Of a DNA stretch of 64,000 nt, positions 51,839-60,173 are shown in pieces; position 1 is the stretch's first letter; each line of letters opens with the position of its first letter. Both the position numbers and the translations under genes were made by a program. The stretch is from Cellulosimicrobium funkei. GTDB taxonomy: Bacteria; Actinomycetota; Actinomycetes; Actinomycetales; Cellulomonadaceae. The DNA lies in NCBI RefSeq assembly GCF_004519295.1, contig NZ_SOZH01000006.1, forward strand, positions 124,001 to 188,000, given 5' to 3'. The notes under the pieces are model-generated. The model did no database searches. It had not been told where the DNA came from and saw only the letters and a program-made list of their open reading frames with translations.

Positions 51839-52792
51839 TCAGGCGGCGAACCGGAAGGTCTGGCGGTACTCCGTCGGCGTGATCCCGACCGCCCGCCGGA
51901 AGTGGTGGCGCAGGAGCGCGGCCGACCCGAAACCGCTGCGGCGCGCGACCTCCTCCAGGTCCAGCGAGGACTCCTCGAGCAGCGACTGCGCGTGCGCGAC
52001 GCGTTGCGACGTCAGCCACGCGAGCGGGGTCGTGCCGGTCTGCGCGACGAACGCGCGCGCGAAGGTGCGCTCGGAGGTGTGGGCCCGGCGGGCGAGGTCG
52101 CGCACGGTGAGCGGCTCGTCGAGGTGGTCGGTCATCCACTCCAGCAGCTCCCCGAACGAGTCCTCCTCGCACTCGGGCACCGGGCGCTCGATGAACTGGC
52201 GCTGCCCGCCGTCGCGCTGGGGCGGCACGACCATGCGCCGGGCGATGGTGTTCGCCACCCGGGCCCCGAGATCGCGGCGCACGAGGTGCAGGCACGCGTC
52301 GATGCCCGCCGCCGTTCCGGCGCTCGTGATGAGGTTGCCGTCGTCGACGAAGAGCACGTCGGGGTCGATGTCGAGGCTCGGGTAACGACGGCGCAGCTCG
52401 TCGGCGTGCATCCAGTGCGTCGTCACCCGCCGTCCCTCGATGACGCCCGCGGCCGCGAGCACGAACACGCCCGAGCACACGCTGAGCAGCAGGGCGCCGC
52501 GGTCGGACGCGCGGCGGACGGCGTCGAGCACCGCGGGCGGGTAGTCGGTCCCGATGCGGATCGCCGGCACGACGACCAGGTCCGCGTCGTCCGTCGCGGA
52601 GAGGTCGTGGTCGGGCACGACGTGCGCGCCCACCGACGTGCGGACGGGACGGCCCGCGACCGGGCCGCACACGCGGAAGTCGAACGACGGGACGCCGTCG
52701 TCGCTGCGGTCGAGGCCGAAGACCTCGCACACGACGCCGAACTCGAACGGGGCCAGGCCGTCGCACACGACGGCCGCGACGGATCGCACCAT
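51839..52792 (-). CDS. GlxA-type transcriptional regulator (AraC family with DJ-1/PfpI domain)
   Basis: A 317-residue regulator. Residues 1-190 form a DJ-1/PfpI-like domain (VCDGLAPFEFGVVCEVFGLDR, LLSVCSGVFVLAAAGVIEGRR with the nucleophile-elbow Cys), often without enzymatic activity; residues 225-317 are a double AraC helix-turn-helix (LARRAHTSERTFARAFVAQTG, AQSLLEESSLDLEEVARRSGFGS). The frame is open to a GTG at 52801, but ATG 52792 lies 7 nt after TAGCGT and the GTG would overlap that box. Effector unknown. Confidence 0.88.
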   Translation of the reverse strand: MVRSVAAVVCDGLAPFEFGVVCEVFGLDRSDDGVPSFDFRVCGPVAGRPVRTSVGAHVVPDHDLSATDDADLVVVPAIRIGTDYPPAVLDAVRRASDRGALLLSVCSGVFVLAAAGVIEGRRVTTHWMHADELRRRYPSLDIDPDVLFVDDGNLITSAGTAAGIDACLHLVRRDLGARVANTIARRMVVPPQRDGGQRQFIERPVPECEEDSFGELLEWMTDHLDEPLTVRDLARRAHTSERTFARAFVAQTGTTPLAWLTSQRVAHAQSLLEESSLDLEEVARRSGFGSAALLRHHFRRAVGITPTEYRQTFRFAA

Positions 52793-52799
52793 GCTCGGC

Positions 52800-52805
52800 A
52801 CGCTA
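52800..52805 (-). promoter_or_regulatory. -10 box of the GlxA-type regulator gene
   Basis: TAGCGT on the minus strand, 7 nt before the ATG at 52792, without a ribosome binding site. Confidence 0.5.
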
Positions 52806-52882
52806 CGCCGCTGGCAGGATCTTGTCGAGAGGTGTCAGTGCTGCCACTCGTGGCGCGGGTCGTGCGCCGCGAGGGTGGAGCC

Positions 52883-53305
52883 ATGGACATCTTCTGGGGT
52901 GTGGTGGCTCTTCTCCTCGTCGTCGGCCCGACGGTCGCGGCCCTCGCGGTCCGCCGCGAGGACCCGGCCCGTCCGTGGTTCCCCGCCGGGTCCGACGGCG
53001 CGTGGCCCGACGGCGCCGCGTGGGACGCGCGCGGGGACCGGTCGGTGCACGGCGAGCGCTGGGACCGCGACGCGCAGCGGCTGGACGCCGACCTGCGCGC
53101 CGCGGCGTCGCGACCGGCTGAGCCGGCCGCCGTCGTCGACCCGCACGAGGTCGCGGCCGAGCTCGTGCTGCGGCGCGTCGTGCCGAACCCGGCCGTGCGC
53201 GACGGCGTGCGCGCCGCTCCTGCCGTGCCGGGCGGGCGCCCCGGGGCGAACGTGCCCGCCGCGCCGCGGCGGCCGGGGACCCGGGGCACGCCGCTCGCGC
53301 GCTGA
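52883..53305 (+). CDS. membrane-anchored protein of unknown function
   Basis: A 140-residue protein with one N-terminal helix (DIFWGVVALLLVVGPTVAALAV) followed by a soluble, charged, Pro/Ala/Asp-rich region (WDARGDRSVHGERWDRDAQRL) and a basic Pro/Gly tail. GGTGGAG is the ribosome binding site. I recognise no family. It is divergent from the GlxA gene and convergent with mqo, separated from the latter by a strong hairpin. Confidence 0.65.
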   Translation: MDIFWGVVALLLVVGPTVAALAVRREDPARPWFPAGSDGAWPDGAAWDARGDRSVHGERWDRDAQRLDADLRAAASRPAEPAAVVDPHEVAAELVLRRVVPNPAVRDGVRAAPAVPGGRPGANVPAAPRRPGTRGTPLAR

Positions 53306-53368
53306 GCCCTCGCGTGCGGAACTGCCCGGCCACGCGCCGCTCGACCGCGTGCGGCGTCTCCGGACGCA

Positions 53369-53405
53369 CGAACGGCCCGGACCTCGTGGAGGTCCGGGCC
53401 GTTCG
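53369..53405. terminator. bidirectional hairpin terminator
   Basis: A perfect 17-bp stem (53369-53385 with 53389-53405) with a GTG loop, between the convergent membrane protein gene and mqo. Confidence 0.8.
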
Positions 53406-53427
53406 CGGGGGAGCGGTGTCGCTCGGG

Positions 53428-54948
53428 TCAGGCGCGCGAGCCGACCGCGTCGACGTCCGCGTCGCCCGTGAGCTGGTCGAGGCCCTCGAGCTCGTGCGCC
53501 TCCCACGGGGCGTGGCCGAGGCTCGGGATCATCGTCGCGAGCTCCGGGCGCCACTTGGTGAAGCGGGCGGGGAAGCAGCGCTCGAGCAGGTCGATCATCG
53601 CGGGGACGGCCGTCGAGGCACCCGGCGAGGCGCCGAGCAGGCCGGCGATCGAGCCGTCGGACGCCGCGATGACCTCGGTGCCGAACTCGAGGACGCCCTT
53701 GCCGTCCTTGTCCTTCTTGATCACCTGGACGCGCTGGCCCGCGGTGATGGTCTCCCAGTGCTTGGGGTGCGCGGTGGGCATGAAGCCCTGGAGCGCGGTG
53801 AACTTGGTCTCCGGGCTCGCGAGGAGCTGGCCCACCAGGTACTGGGTGAGGTCGAGGTTCTTCAGGCCCGCGCCGACCATCGAGCCGAGGTTGTGCAGGC
53901 GCAGCGACGTGAAGAGCCCGAGGTACTTGCCCTTCTTGAGGTACTTGGGGCTGAACCCGGCGTAGGGGCCGAACATCAGGTACGTCTTGCCGTCGACGAC
54001 GCGCGTGTCCAGGTGCGGGACCGACATGGGCGGCGAGCCGACGTCGGCCTTGCCGTAGACCTTCGCCTGGTGCTGGGCGACGAGCTCCGGGTCGTCCGTG
54101 CGGAGGAACTCACCGCTGATCGGGAAGCCGCCGTAGCCCTTCGCCTCCGGGATGCCGGCCGCCTGGAGCAGCGGCAGCGCGCCGCCGCCGGCGCCCACGA
54201 ACACGAACCGGGCCTCGACGGTCGAGCGGCGCTTCGGGGCGTTCCACGAGCGGTCCTTGACCGTCAGGCGCCAGCGGCCGTCCTTCGTCTTCCTGAGGTT
54301 CTTCACCTCGTGCTCGAGGTAGAGCTGCGTGCCCTCCGAGACGAGGTAGTCGACGAGCTGCTCGGTGAGGGCGCCGAAGTCGACGTCCGTCCCGCTCGTC
54401 GCGCGCGTGGCCGCGACCGGCTCGTCGCCGTCGCGCTCGGCGACCAGGAGCGGGGCCCACTCGGCGATGACCGCCGGGTCGTCCGTGAACTCGAGCTCGC
54501 TGAACAGCGGGTGGCGGCGCAGCGTCTCGAAGCGGCGACGCAGGTAGTCGACGTTCTCCGCGCCGCGCACGAAGGTCATGTGGGGGGTGCGGGAGATGAA
54601 GCTCGCGGGCTGCGGCAGCGCGCCCGTCGTGAGCAGGTGGTGCCAGAACTCGCGCGACACCTCGAACTGCTCGTTGATCTTCACCGCCTTGGTGATGTCG
54701 ATCGAGCCGTCCGGCTTCTCCGGCGTGTAGTTCAGCTCGCACAGGGCGGCGTGACCCGTCCCGGCGTTGTTCCACGGGTTCGACGACTCCTGCGCCACGG
54801 CGTCCAGGCGCTCGTAGATGCGCACCTTCCAGGTGGGCTCCAAGACCTTCAGGAGTGCCCCGAGCGTGGCGCTCATGATGCCACCGCCGATGAGGGCTAC
54901 GTCGATCTGGTCTGCGCTGCTTGCGGGGTTGCTCGCTCGACTCGACAC
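53428..54948 (-). CDS. mqo: malate:quinone oxidoreductase
   Basis: A 506-residue FAD enzyme at the inner membrane face that oxidises malate and reduces quinone in the citric-acid cycle. The dinucleotide motif VALIGGGIMSATLGALLK is near residue 16; SSNPWNNAGTGHAALCELNYTP, ARFVFVGAGGGALPLLQAAGIPE, SVPHLDTRVV and FGPYAGFSPKYLK are Mqo hallmarks. The GTG start (VSSRASN) is 6 nt after TAGGAT, so it is probably leaderless. Electrons can go to cytochrome bd encoded at 22-25 kb. Confidence 0.96.
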   Translation of the reverse strand: MSSRASNPASSADQIDVALIGGGIMSATLGALLKVLEPTWKVRIYERLDAVAQESSNPWNNAGTGHAALCELNYTPEKPDGSIDITKAVKINEQFEVSREFWHHLLTTGALPQPASFISRTPHMTFVRGAENVDYLRRRFETLRRHPLFSELEFTDDPAVIAEWAPLLVAERDGDEPVAATRATSGTDVDFGALTEQLVDYLVSEGTQLYLEHEVKNLRKTKDGRWRLTVKDRSWNAPKRRSTVEARFVFVGAGGGALPLLQAAGIPEAKGYGGFPISGEFLRTDDPELVAQHQAKVYGKADVGSPPMSVPHLDTRVVDGKTYLMFGPYAGFSPKYLKKGKYLGLFTSLRLHNLGSMVGAGLKNLDLTQYLVGQLLASPETKFTALQGFMPTAHPKHWETITAGQRVQVIKKDKDGKGVLEFGTEVIAASDGSIAGLLGASPGASTAVPAMIDLLERCFPARFTKWRPELATMIPSLGHAPWEAHELEGLDQLTGDADVDAVGSRA

Positions 54949-54954
54949 ATCTCG

Positions 54955-54960
54955 ATCCTA
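54955..54960 (-). promoter_or_regulatory. -10 box of mqo (leaderless)
   Basis: TAGGAT on the minus strand, 6 nt before the mqo GTG; no ribosome binding site. Confidence 0.6.
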
Positions 54961-54983
54961 CGCTTGTGAAAGAGTGCACTAAC

Positions 54984-54999
54984 TGTGCGGTGCGTCACG
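54984..54999. promoter_or_regulatory. CRP/GlxR-like site upstream of mqo
   Basis: TGTGCGGTGCGTCACG keeps 8 of 10 fixed bases of the CRP/GlxR consensus TGTGA-N6-TCACA. Its centre is about 43 bp before the leaderless start point, near the usual activator position. GTGCGTCAC also occurs twice (54990, 55003). Tentative. Confidence 0.4.
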
Positions 55000-55092
55000 G
55001 GCGTGCGTCACACTTTCGCGGGACCTCGGTCCCGAGCCGGGCAGGTCGGACGTCGCGTACCGCGCGATCCGGCCGGGTCCGAGCCGTCTTCC

Positions 55093-55209
55093 CGCGAGGT
55101 AGAGCCGTGGTCTCGCGAGGTAGAGCCGTGGTCCGCGTGCGCCAGCCGACCACGCCTCTACCTGGCGGACCAGGGCTCTACCTCGGCCGACCGGGGCTCT
55201 ACCTCGCGG
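55093..55209. repeat. array of five 21-bp repeats in inverted arrangement
   Basis: Five copies of a unit with core GAGGTAGAGCC. Two forward copies are contiguous (55093-55113, 55114-55134), then a 13-bp spacer, then three reverse copies back to back (55148-55167 of 20 bp, 55168-55188, 55189-55209). The forward and reverse blocks can pair into a stem of about 40 bp with few mismatches. The last copy covers the stop codon of the mycothiol isomerase gene. It may be a terminator, but regular 21-bp phasing (two helix turns) is also what multimeric regulator sites show. Confidence 0.8.
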
Positions 55210-56131
55210 GGGTGGGGTTCTCCTGCGGCGGGGAGTACGGGGACGGCCAGGGGCCGATCTCGGGGAGGCTCACGGGCTCGCCCGCGAGGCGGGCGGTGGG
55301 CTCGGCGCCGGGGGTGCGGCCCGCGAGCCAGGCGGCGACGTCGGTGAGGCGGCCGTGGACGACGACGGCGCCCCGGCCGGGCGCGGACGCGGGCGCAGGC
55401 GAGGCCGCGGCCCCGGAGGTGGGCTCGGCTTCGGACGCGGGCTCAGGTCCGGCAGCCACGCGGAGGCCGCCCGGTCCGACGCGAAGGGCGCCCGGTCCGA
55501 CGCGGAGAGCGCCCGGTCCGACGTGGACGCCGCCGGGGACCACGACGAGGTCTCCGGGTTCCCCGTCGAGCGCGACCACGACGTCGTCCGCGAGCCGGAC
55601 CCCGAGGAAGTCGAGGAGGTGCAGCCCGAGCGCGGGAGGCCAGGAGTCGAGACCGACGCCCGCGTCGAGGTCGACCGCGTGGATCCGCACCTCGCGCCAC
55701 CAGGCCACGAGCGCGTCCGCGACCGTGCCGTCGCGGTACGTCACCGGCGCGGACCACCCGGGGGACCCGGCGGCGGGCCACGCGGCGTCGAGGCGGTCGG
55801 CCAGCGCATCGAGTGCCGCGACGTGCTGCGCGACGGAGCGCAGCGCGCCCGTCCGGATGCCGTCCTCGCGCCCGGCCGCGCCGCCGTCGTACACCTCGAC
55901 GAGCTCGCCGCGCGCGGCGCGCTCGGCCTGCCGCGCCATGGCCTCGCCGATGGCGGTGACGTGCGCGAGCACGTGGCTGCGCGACCACCCGGGCAGGGCC
56001 GACGGCGCGTCGAGCCCGGCGGCGTCGAGCCCGCGCGCCGCGTCGGTCACCGCGTCGAGGGCGGCGCGCGCGTCGCGCCGGACCTCCTCGACGTCGGGCG
56101 GGGTGAGGGCGGGGGCGTCGGTCAGGGCCAC
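55199..56131 (-). CDS. mycothiol-dependent maleylpyruvate isomerase family protein
   Basis: A 310-residue protein with the four-helix DinB-like fold of mycothiol-dependent enzymes: LDAPSALPGWSRSHVLAHVT (first metal His) and WWREVRIHAVDLDAGVG (second His) near residues 60 and 157. The C-terminal part (about 190-300) carries three tandem GPGALRV-type heptads and an Ala/Pro-rich linker before a sterol-carrier-like end. Actual substrate unknown. GTG start overlapping the end of the PNPOx gene by 10 bp; third gene of the TetR operon. Confidence 0.85.
   Translation of the reverse strand: MALTDAPALTPPDVEEVRRDARAALDAVTDAARGLDAAGLDAPSALPGWSRSHVLAHVTAIGEAMARQAERAARGELVEVYDGGAAGREDGIRTGALRSVAQHVAALDALADRLDAAWPAAGSPGWSAPVTYRDGTVADALVAWWREVRIHAVDLDAGVGLDSWPPALGLHLLDFLGVRLADDVVVALDGEPGDLVVVPGGVHVGPGALRVGPGALRVGPGGLRVAAGPEPASEAEPTSGAAASPAPASAPGRGAVVVHGRLTDVAAWLAGRTPGAEPTARLAGEPVSLPEIGPWPSPYSPPQENPTPAR
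55465..55527. repeat. three 21-bp tandem repeats within the isomerase gene
   Basis: Three direct copies of a 21-bp unit (55465, 55486, 55507) with only a few differences, encoding GPGALRV, GPGALRV, GPGGLRV. In frame, so the protein is not disrupted; copy number could vary between strains. Confidence 0.8.
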
Positions 56132-56796
56132 AGCAGCTCCTTCGTCCAGGTGGTCGGCGCGCCGGACGCCGCGGTGTAGCGCAGGCGGGTCTGGCCCGCG
56201 CCCGACGACGCCCAGAACTCCACGCTCGTCGGCTCGAGCGCGTACGCGGTCCAGGCGTCGAGGACGAGCCCGGGCTCCGCCCGCACGCGGTCGAGGGCGG
56301 CGTCCCATGCCTCGCGGTAGGCGGCGCGGGACGCGAGCGGGGCGCTCTGCGACCCGGCGAGGGCGGTCGCGCGGGAGAAGTCGGACCGGTCCAGGAAGTC
56401 GGCGGCGGACGTCTCGGCGTCCAGCGGCACGACGGGTCCCCGCACGCGGACCTGCCGACCGTGCTCGCGCCAGAAGAACGTCAGGGCGGCGTTCGGGTTC
56501 TGCGCGAGCGCGACGCCCTTGGGGGAGTCGGCGCGCGTCGCGAAGACCCACCCGTCGCCGTCGACGTCCTTGAGGATGAGGGTCCGGGCGTCCACGCGGC
56601 CGCTCGCGTCGGCGGTCGAGAGGGTGGCGGCGTGCGGTGCGGGCAGCCCGGCGTCGATCGCGTCGTCGAGCCAGCGGACGAAGAGCGTGCCCGGGTCGTC
56701 GGGTGCGGCGTCGACGTCGAGACCGGGGAGGTCGGGGCCGAAGACGGGCAGGGCGCGCAGGCGCTCGCGCAGGGTCGGGCGGTCGGCGTCGGTCAT
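56122..56796 (-). CDS. pyridoxamine 5'-phosphate oxidase family protein
   Basis: A 224-residue FMN-binding split-barrel protein. VDARTLILKDVDGDGWVFAT, LTFFWREHGRQVRVRG and the C-terminal PTSVEFWASSGAGQTRLRYT with KELLWP closely follow PdxH, which makes pyridoxal phosphate; the final Arg-Leu-x-Pro motif of PdxH is changed to LLWP, so I do not give a symbol. ATG overlaps the TetR stop (ATGA). It belongs to the TetR-PNPOx-isomerase operon. Confidence 0.8.
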   Translation of the reverse strand: MTDADRPTLRERLRALPVFGPDLPGLDVDAAPDDPGTLFVRWLDDAIDAGLPAPHAATLSTADASGRVDARTLILKDVDGDGWVFATRADSPKGVALAQNPNAALTFFWREHGRQVRVRGPVVPLDAETSAADFLDRSDFSRATALAGSQSAPLASRAAYREAWDAALDRVRAEPGLVLDAWTAYALEPTSVEFWASSGAGQTRLRYTAASGAPTTWTKELLWP

Positions 56797-57398
56797 GCGT
56801 CCTCCGAGGCGCTCGGGAGCGGGTCGAGCAGGGCGACGAAGCCCCGCGCGGCGGCGGACATCGCGTCCGGGTCGTCGAGGGCGCGCGCGAGGACGTACCC
56901 GCCCTGCACGACGGCGACGGCGGCGTGCGCGCGGTCGCGCGCCGCGTCGTCGGGCAGCCCGCCCTCGACGAGGACGGCGGCGGCCAGGTCGACGAGCCCG
57001 CGGAAGTAGGCGCGCACCTCAGCGGCGAGCGCGGCGTCGTCCATGACGGCCTGGTCGCTCACGAGGCGCCCGACCTTGCAGCCGGCCAGCGCGGGCCGCG
57101 GGCGTTCGAGATAGCGGACGAGGCGCTCGACGGCGGAGCCCTGCGCGCCCAGGTCGCGGCGCGCGGCGTCGAGGCCCGCGGTCGTCGTGGCGTGCACGGC
57201 CGCGGCGGCGAGGTCGTGCTTCGTGGGGAAGTGGTGGTAGAGGCTGCCCTGCCCGACGCCGCTCGCGGCGAGGACCTGGCGCGGGCTCGTCGCGCCGACG
57301 CCCTGGGCCCAGAAGAGCTCCTGCGCGGCGGCGACGAGGCGGTCCCGGTTCGAGCCGGGTGCGTCCGCGCGCGGCTCGGGGCGCGTTCCGGTGTGCAT
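56793..57398 (-). CDS. TetR family transcriptional regulator
   Basis: A 201-residue repressor. The DNA-binding domain is at about 18-62 ([46 protein letters not shown], read as helix-turn-helix), and the ligand domain follows with [13 protein letters not shown], like the LmrA/YxaF-type TetR_C group. The ATG is 6 nt after TAGGCT. The perfect palindrome upstream spans its own -35 region, so autorepression is expected. First gene of its operon. Confidence 0.92.
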   Translation of the reverse strand: MHTGTRPEPRADAPGSNRDRLVAAAQELFWAQGVGATSPRQVLAASGVGQGSLYHHFPTKHDLAAAAVHATTTAGLDAARRDLGAQGSAVERLVRYLERPRPALAGCKVGRLVSDQAVMDDAALAAEVRAYFRGLVDLAAAVLVEGGLPDDAARDRAHAAVAVVQGGYVLARALDDPDAMSAAARGFVALLDPLPSASEDA

Positions 57399-57404
57399 GT
57401 CCGC

Positions 57405-57410
57405 AGCCTA
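57405..57410 (-). promoter_or_regulatory. -10 box of the TetR operon (leaderless)
   Basis: TAGGCT on the minus strand, 6 nt before the ATG; the -35 position falls inside the palindrome at 57419-57440. Confidence 0.6.
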
Positions 57411-57418
57411 GCGCCTGG

Positions 57419-57440
57419 CCATACCTACCGCTAGGTATGG
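57419..57440. promoter_or_regulatory. TetR-type operator palindrome
   Basis: Perfect 9-bp arms, CCATACCTA and TAGGTATGG, around CCGC. It covers the -35 region of the divergent tetR promoter and lies 177 bp before bioB. Its symmetry and position make it the likely TetR binding site. Confidence 0.8.
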
Positions 57441-57616
57441 TGGCGCCCGCCCCGACGGTCCGGGCGGCACGGCCCGCGCCTGGAGGATCGCGACGGCCGG
57501 GCCGCACCCGCCTTGTGGACCGCCACCAACGCGTCGTCGGGCTCCCCGGTCGGCGGAACGCGACGCTGGAGAGACCGTGCACGGGCGCGCGCGGCGCGCG
57601 TCGCCACGATCGACCC

Positions 57617-58690
57617 ATGGACCACGACCTCGCCGCGTTGCTCGACGACCTCCTCTCCGCCACGACGCGCGAGGAGGCGCCCTCCGCGGACAGCCTCCTC
57701 GCCGTCCTCGCGACCGACGACGACGACCTCCTGGACGTCGTCGCCGCGGCGGCCCGGGTCCGACGCCGGTGGTTCGGCCGGCGCGTGAAGCTCGCCTACC
57801 TCGTCAACCTCAAGTCCGGGCTGTGCCCCGAGGACTGCACCTACTGCTCCCAGCGGCTCGGGTCCGCGGCGGAGATCCTGCGGTACACGTGGCTCCGTGC
57901 GCCCGAGGCGCTCGGAGCGGCGCGCGCGGGGATCGACGCCGGGGCGTCGCGCGTGTGCCTCGTGGCGAGCGGGCGCGGCCCCACGGAGCGCGACGTGACC
58001 CGCGTCTGCGGGGTCGTGGCCCGGATCGTCGAGGAACACCCCGGCGTCGAGGTCTGCGCGTGCCTCGGGCTGCTGTCCGACGGCCAGGCCGAGCGCCTGC
58101 GCGACGCGGGCGCCCACGCCTACAACCACAACCTCAACGCGTCGGAGGACGCCTACCCCGAGATCTGCACGACCCACGACCACGCGGACCGCGTCGCGAC
58201 CGTCCGGCGCGTCCAGGGCGCCGGGCTGTCGGCCTGCTCGGGGCTCATCGCGGGGGCGGGGGAGACCCCCGAGCAGCTCGTCGACGTGCTCCTGGAGCTG
58301 CGGGCGCTCGACCCGGACTCCGCCCCGGTCAACTTCCTCGTGCCCTTCGAGGGGACGCCGCTCGCCGGCCGGCACGAGCTCACGCCGCAACGGTGCCTGC
58401 GGATCCTCGCCGCCGCGCGGTTCGCGCTGCCCCGGGCCGAGCTGCGCCTGGGCGCCGGGCGGGAGCTCCACCTGCGAGCCCTCCAGCCGCTCGCCCTGCA
58501 CGTGGCCAGCTCGCTCTTCCTCGGCGACTACCTCACGGCGGAGGGGCAGGACGCCGCCGCGGACCTCGCGATGATCGCCGATGCCGGCCTCGAGGTCGAG
58601 GAGGTGCCCGGACCCGCCGGGCGGACGGCGTCGTCGCGCGTCGTTCCGCGCCGCCGCGGGGCGGGGACGGACGTCGCTCCCAACGCCTGA
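57617..58690 (+). CDS. bioB: biotin synthase
   Basis: A 357-residue radical SAM enzyme that inserts sulfur into dethiobiotin. The [4Fe-4S] motif [13 protein letters not shown] (CxxxCxxC) is near residue 68; [47 protein letters not shown] and [13 protein letters not shown] are BioB signatures. About 45 residues at the N-terminus precede the usual start and the C-terminal 30 are Gly/Arg-rich. No bioA, bioD or bioF is nearby. The frame extends to 57359; ATG 57617 is chosen because it fits the family. Divergent from the TetR operon. Confidence 0.93.
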   Translation: MDHDLAALLDDLLSATTREEAPSADSLLAVLATDDDDLLDVVAAAARVRRRWFGRRVKLAYLVNLKSGLCPEDCTYCSQRLGSAAEILRYTWLRAPEALGAARAGIDAGASRVCLVASGRGPTERDVTRVCGVVARIVEEHPGVEVCACLGLLSDGQAERLRDAGAHAYNHNLNASEDAYPEICTTHDHADRVATVRRVQGAGLSACSGLIAGAGETPEQLVDVLLELRALDPDSAPVNFLVPFEGTPLAGRHELTPQRCLRILAAARFALPRAELRLGAGRELHLRALQPLALHVASSLFLGDYLTAEGQDAAADLAMIADAGLEVEEVPGPAGRTASSRVVPRRRGAGTDVAPNA

Positions 58691-58705
58691 TCGCCGCGAC
58701 CGTCG

Positions 58706-58711
58706 TAGCGT
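58706..58711 (+). promoter_or_regulatory. -10 box of the DHA2 transporter gene (leaderless)
   Basis: TAGCGT, 6 nt before the GTG at 58718, with no ribosome binding site; the transporter is therefore probably transcribed separately from bioB. Confidence 0.55.
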
Positions 58712-58717
58712 GAGGGC

Positions 58718-60130
58718 GTGACGGTGCAGCAGCGGGTGCTGGTGGTCGCGGTCCTCGCGTCGTTCGTGTCGTTCCTGGACGGCTCGGTGGTCAACGTCGC
58801 GCTGCCCGCGATCTCCGCCGAGCTCACCACCGGGCCCGTCACGGGTCTCGCGCTGCAGCAGTGGGTCGTCGACGCCTACATGATCACGCTCGGCGCGCTC
58901 ATCCTCCTGGCCGGGTCGCTGTCGGACGTCCACGGGCGACGCCGCATCATGGCGATCGGGCTCGTCGGGTTCGCCGTGACGTCCGTCGCGTGCGCGCTCG
59001 CGCCCGACGGCCTCGTCCTCGTCGTCGCGCGCGGCCTCCAGGGCGTCGCGGGCGCCCTGCTCGTGCCCAGCTCGCTCGCCATGATCATCTCCACGTTCGA
59101 CGGTGAGCGGCAGGCCCGCGCGATCGGCTCCTGGACCGCGTGGACCAGCACCGCGTCGCTCGTCGGGCCGCTGCTCGGCGGCATCCTCATCGACGCGATC
59201 TCGTGGCGGTGGGTCTTCTGGATCAACGTGCTCCCCGTCGCCGTCACGCTGTGGCTGCTGCGCGGCATCCCGCGGTCCGCGGCGGAGGAGCCGGGCGCCG
59301 CGGCCGGTCCGGGCGGACGACGGCGCATCGACACGCTCGGGGCGACGCTCGCCGCCGTCGGGCTCGCGGGGACGGTGTTCGCGCTCATCGAGCAGGGACG
59401 CTTCGGGTGGTCGAGCCCGGTGGTGTGGGGACCGTTCGCCGTCGGGGTCGTGTGCCTCGCCGCGTTCGTGGGGTGGGAGCGCCGCGCCCCGGACCCGATG
59501 CTGCCGCCGCGCCTGTTCCGGGTGCGCAACTTCGCGTGGGGCAACCTCGCGACCGCGGCGATCTACGGCGCGCTGTACTTCGGCGGGTTCGTCGTCACGC
59601 TCTTCCTCCAGCAGGTCGGCGGGTACAGCGCGACCGCCGCCGGGCTCGCCCAGCTCCCCGTCACGCTCGTGCTCCTCGCCCTGTCGACGCGGTTCGGGGC
59701 GCTCGCGGGCCGCTACGGCCCGCGCCTGTTCATGACGCTCGGCCCGATCGTCGGCGGGGCCGGCTACCTGCTCCTGCTCACGACGACCGACGACGCCGTG
59801 TACGTCACCCAGGTCCTGCCGGGCCTCGTGCTCTTCGGCCTGGGCCTCGCGATGACGGTCGCGCCGCTGACGTCGGCGATCCTCGGCTCGATCCCGGCGG
59901 CCGACGCCGGCATCGGCTCCGCGGTGAACAACGCGGTGTCGCGCGTCGCGGGGCTCGTCGTCATCGCGTTCGCGGGGGTGATCGTCGGCGGCGTGCTCGA
60001 CCTCGACGGCTTCCACCGCTCGCTCCTCGTCACGGCGGGCCTGCTCGTCCTCGGCGGCGTGCTCAGCTGGGTCGGCATCCGCAACGACCGTGTGCGCGCC
60101 ACCGGCGCCGGAGGGGCCCAGAGCGGCTGA
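58718..60130 (+). CDS. DHA2 family MFS drug efflux transporter
   Basis: A 470-residue transporter with about 14 membrane helices. FVSFLDGSVVNVALPAISAEL (motif D1), QWVVDAYMITLGALILLAGSLSDVHGRRR (motif A) and ARGLQGVAGALLVPSSLAMI (motif B/C region) are typical of the EmrB/QacA group that exports drugs or metabolites with protons. Substrate unknown. 27 bp after bioB, which might suggest an operon, but it has its own promoter box. Confidence 0.92.
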   Translation: MTVQQRVLVVAVLASFVSFLDGSVVNVALPAISAELTTGPVTGLALQQWVVDAYMITLGALILLAGSLSDVHGRRRIMAIGLVGFAVTSVACALAPDGLVLVVARGLQGVAGALLVPSSLAMIISTFDGERQARAIGSWTAWTSTASLVGPLLGGILIDAISWRWVFWINVLPVAVTLWLLRGIPRSAAEEPGAAAGPGGRRRIDTLGATLAAVGLAGTVFALIEQGRFGWSSPVVWGPFAVGVVCLAAFVGWERRAPDPMLPPRLFRVRNFAWGNLATAAIYGALYFGGFVVTLFLQQVGGYSATAAGLAQLPVTLVLLALSTRFGALAGRYGPRLFMTLGPIVGGAGYLLLLTTTDDAVYVTQVLPGLVLFGLGLAMTVAPLTSAILGSIPAADAGIGSAVNNAVSRVAGLVVIAFAGVIVGGVLDLDGFHRSLLVTAGLLVLGGVLSWVGIRNDRVRATGAGGAQSG

Positions 60131-60173
60131 GGCGGAGCGCCGGCTCGAGGTCCCGCGCCCGCCGTGCCGACGG

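Noticed and set aside
54962-54971. Second Rex site upstream of mqo
   Set aside because: Only one half site (TTGTGAAA) is present and the other arm is missing.
57500-57616. BioQ or BirA operator before bioB (TTGTGGACCGCCACCAA)
   Set aside because: The dyad is imperfect and does not match a consensus I can name with confidence.
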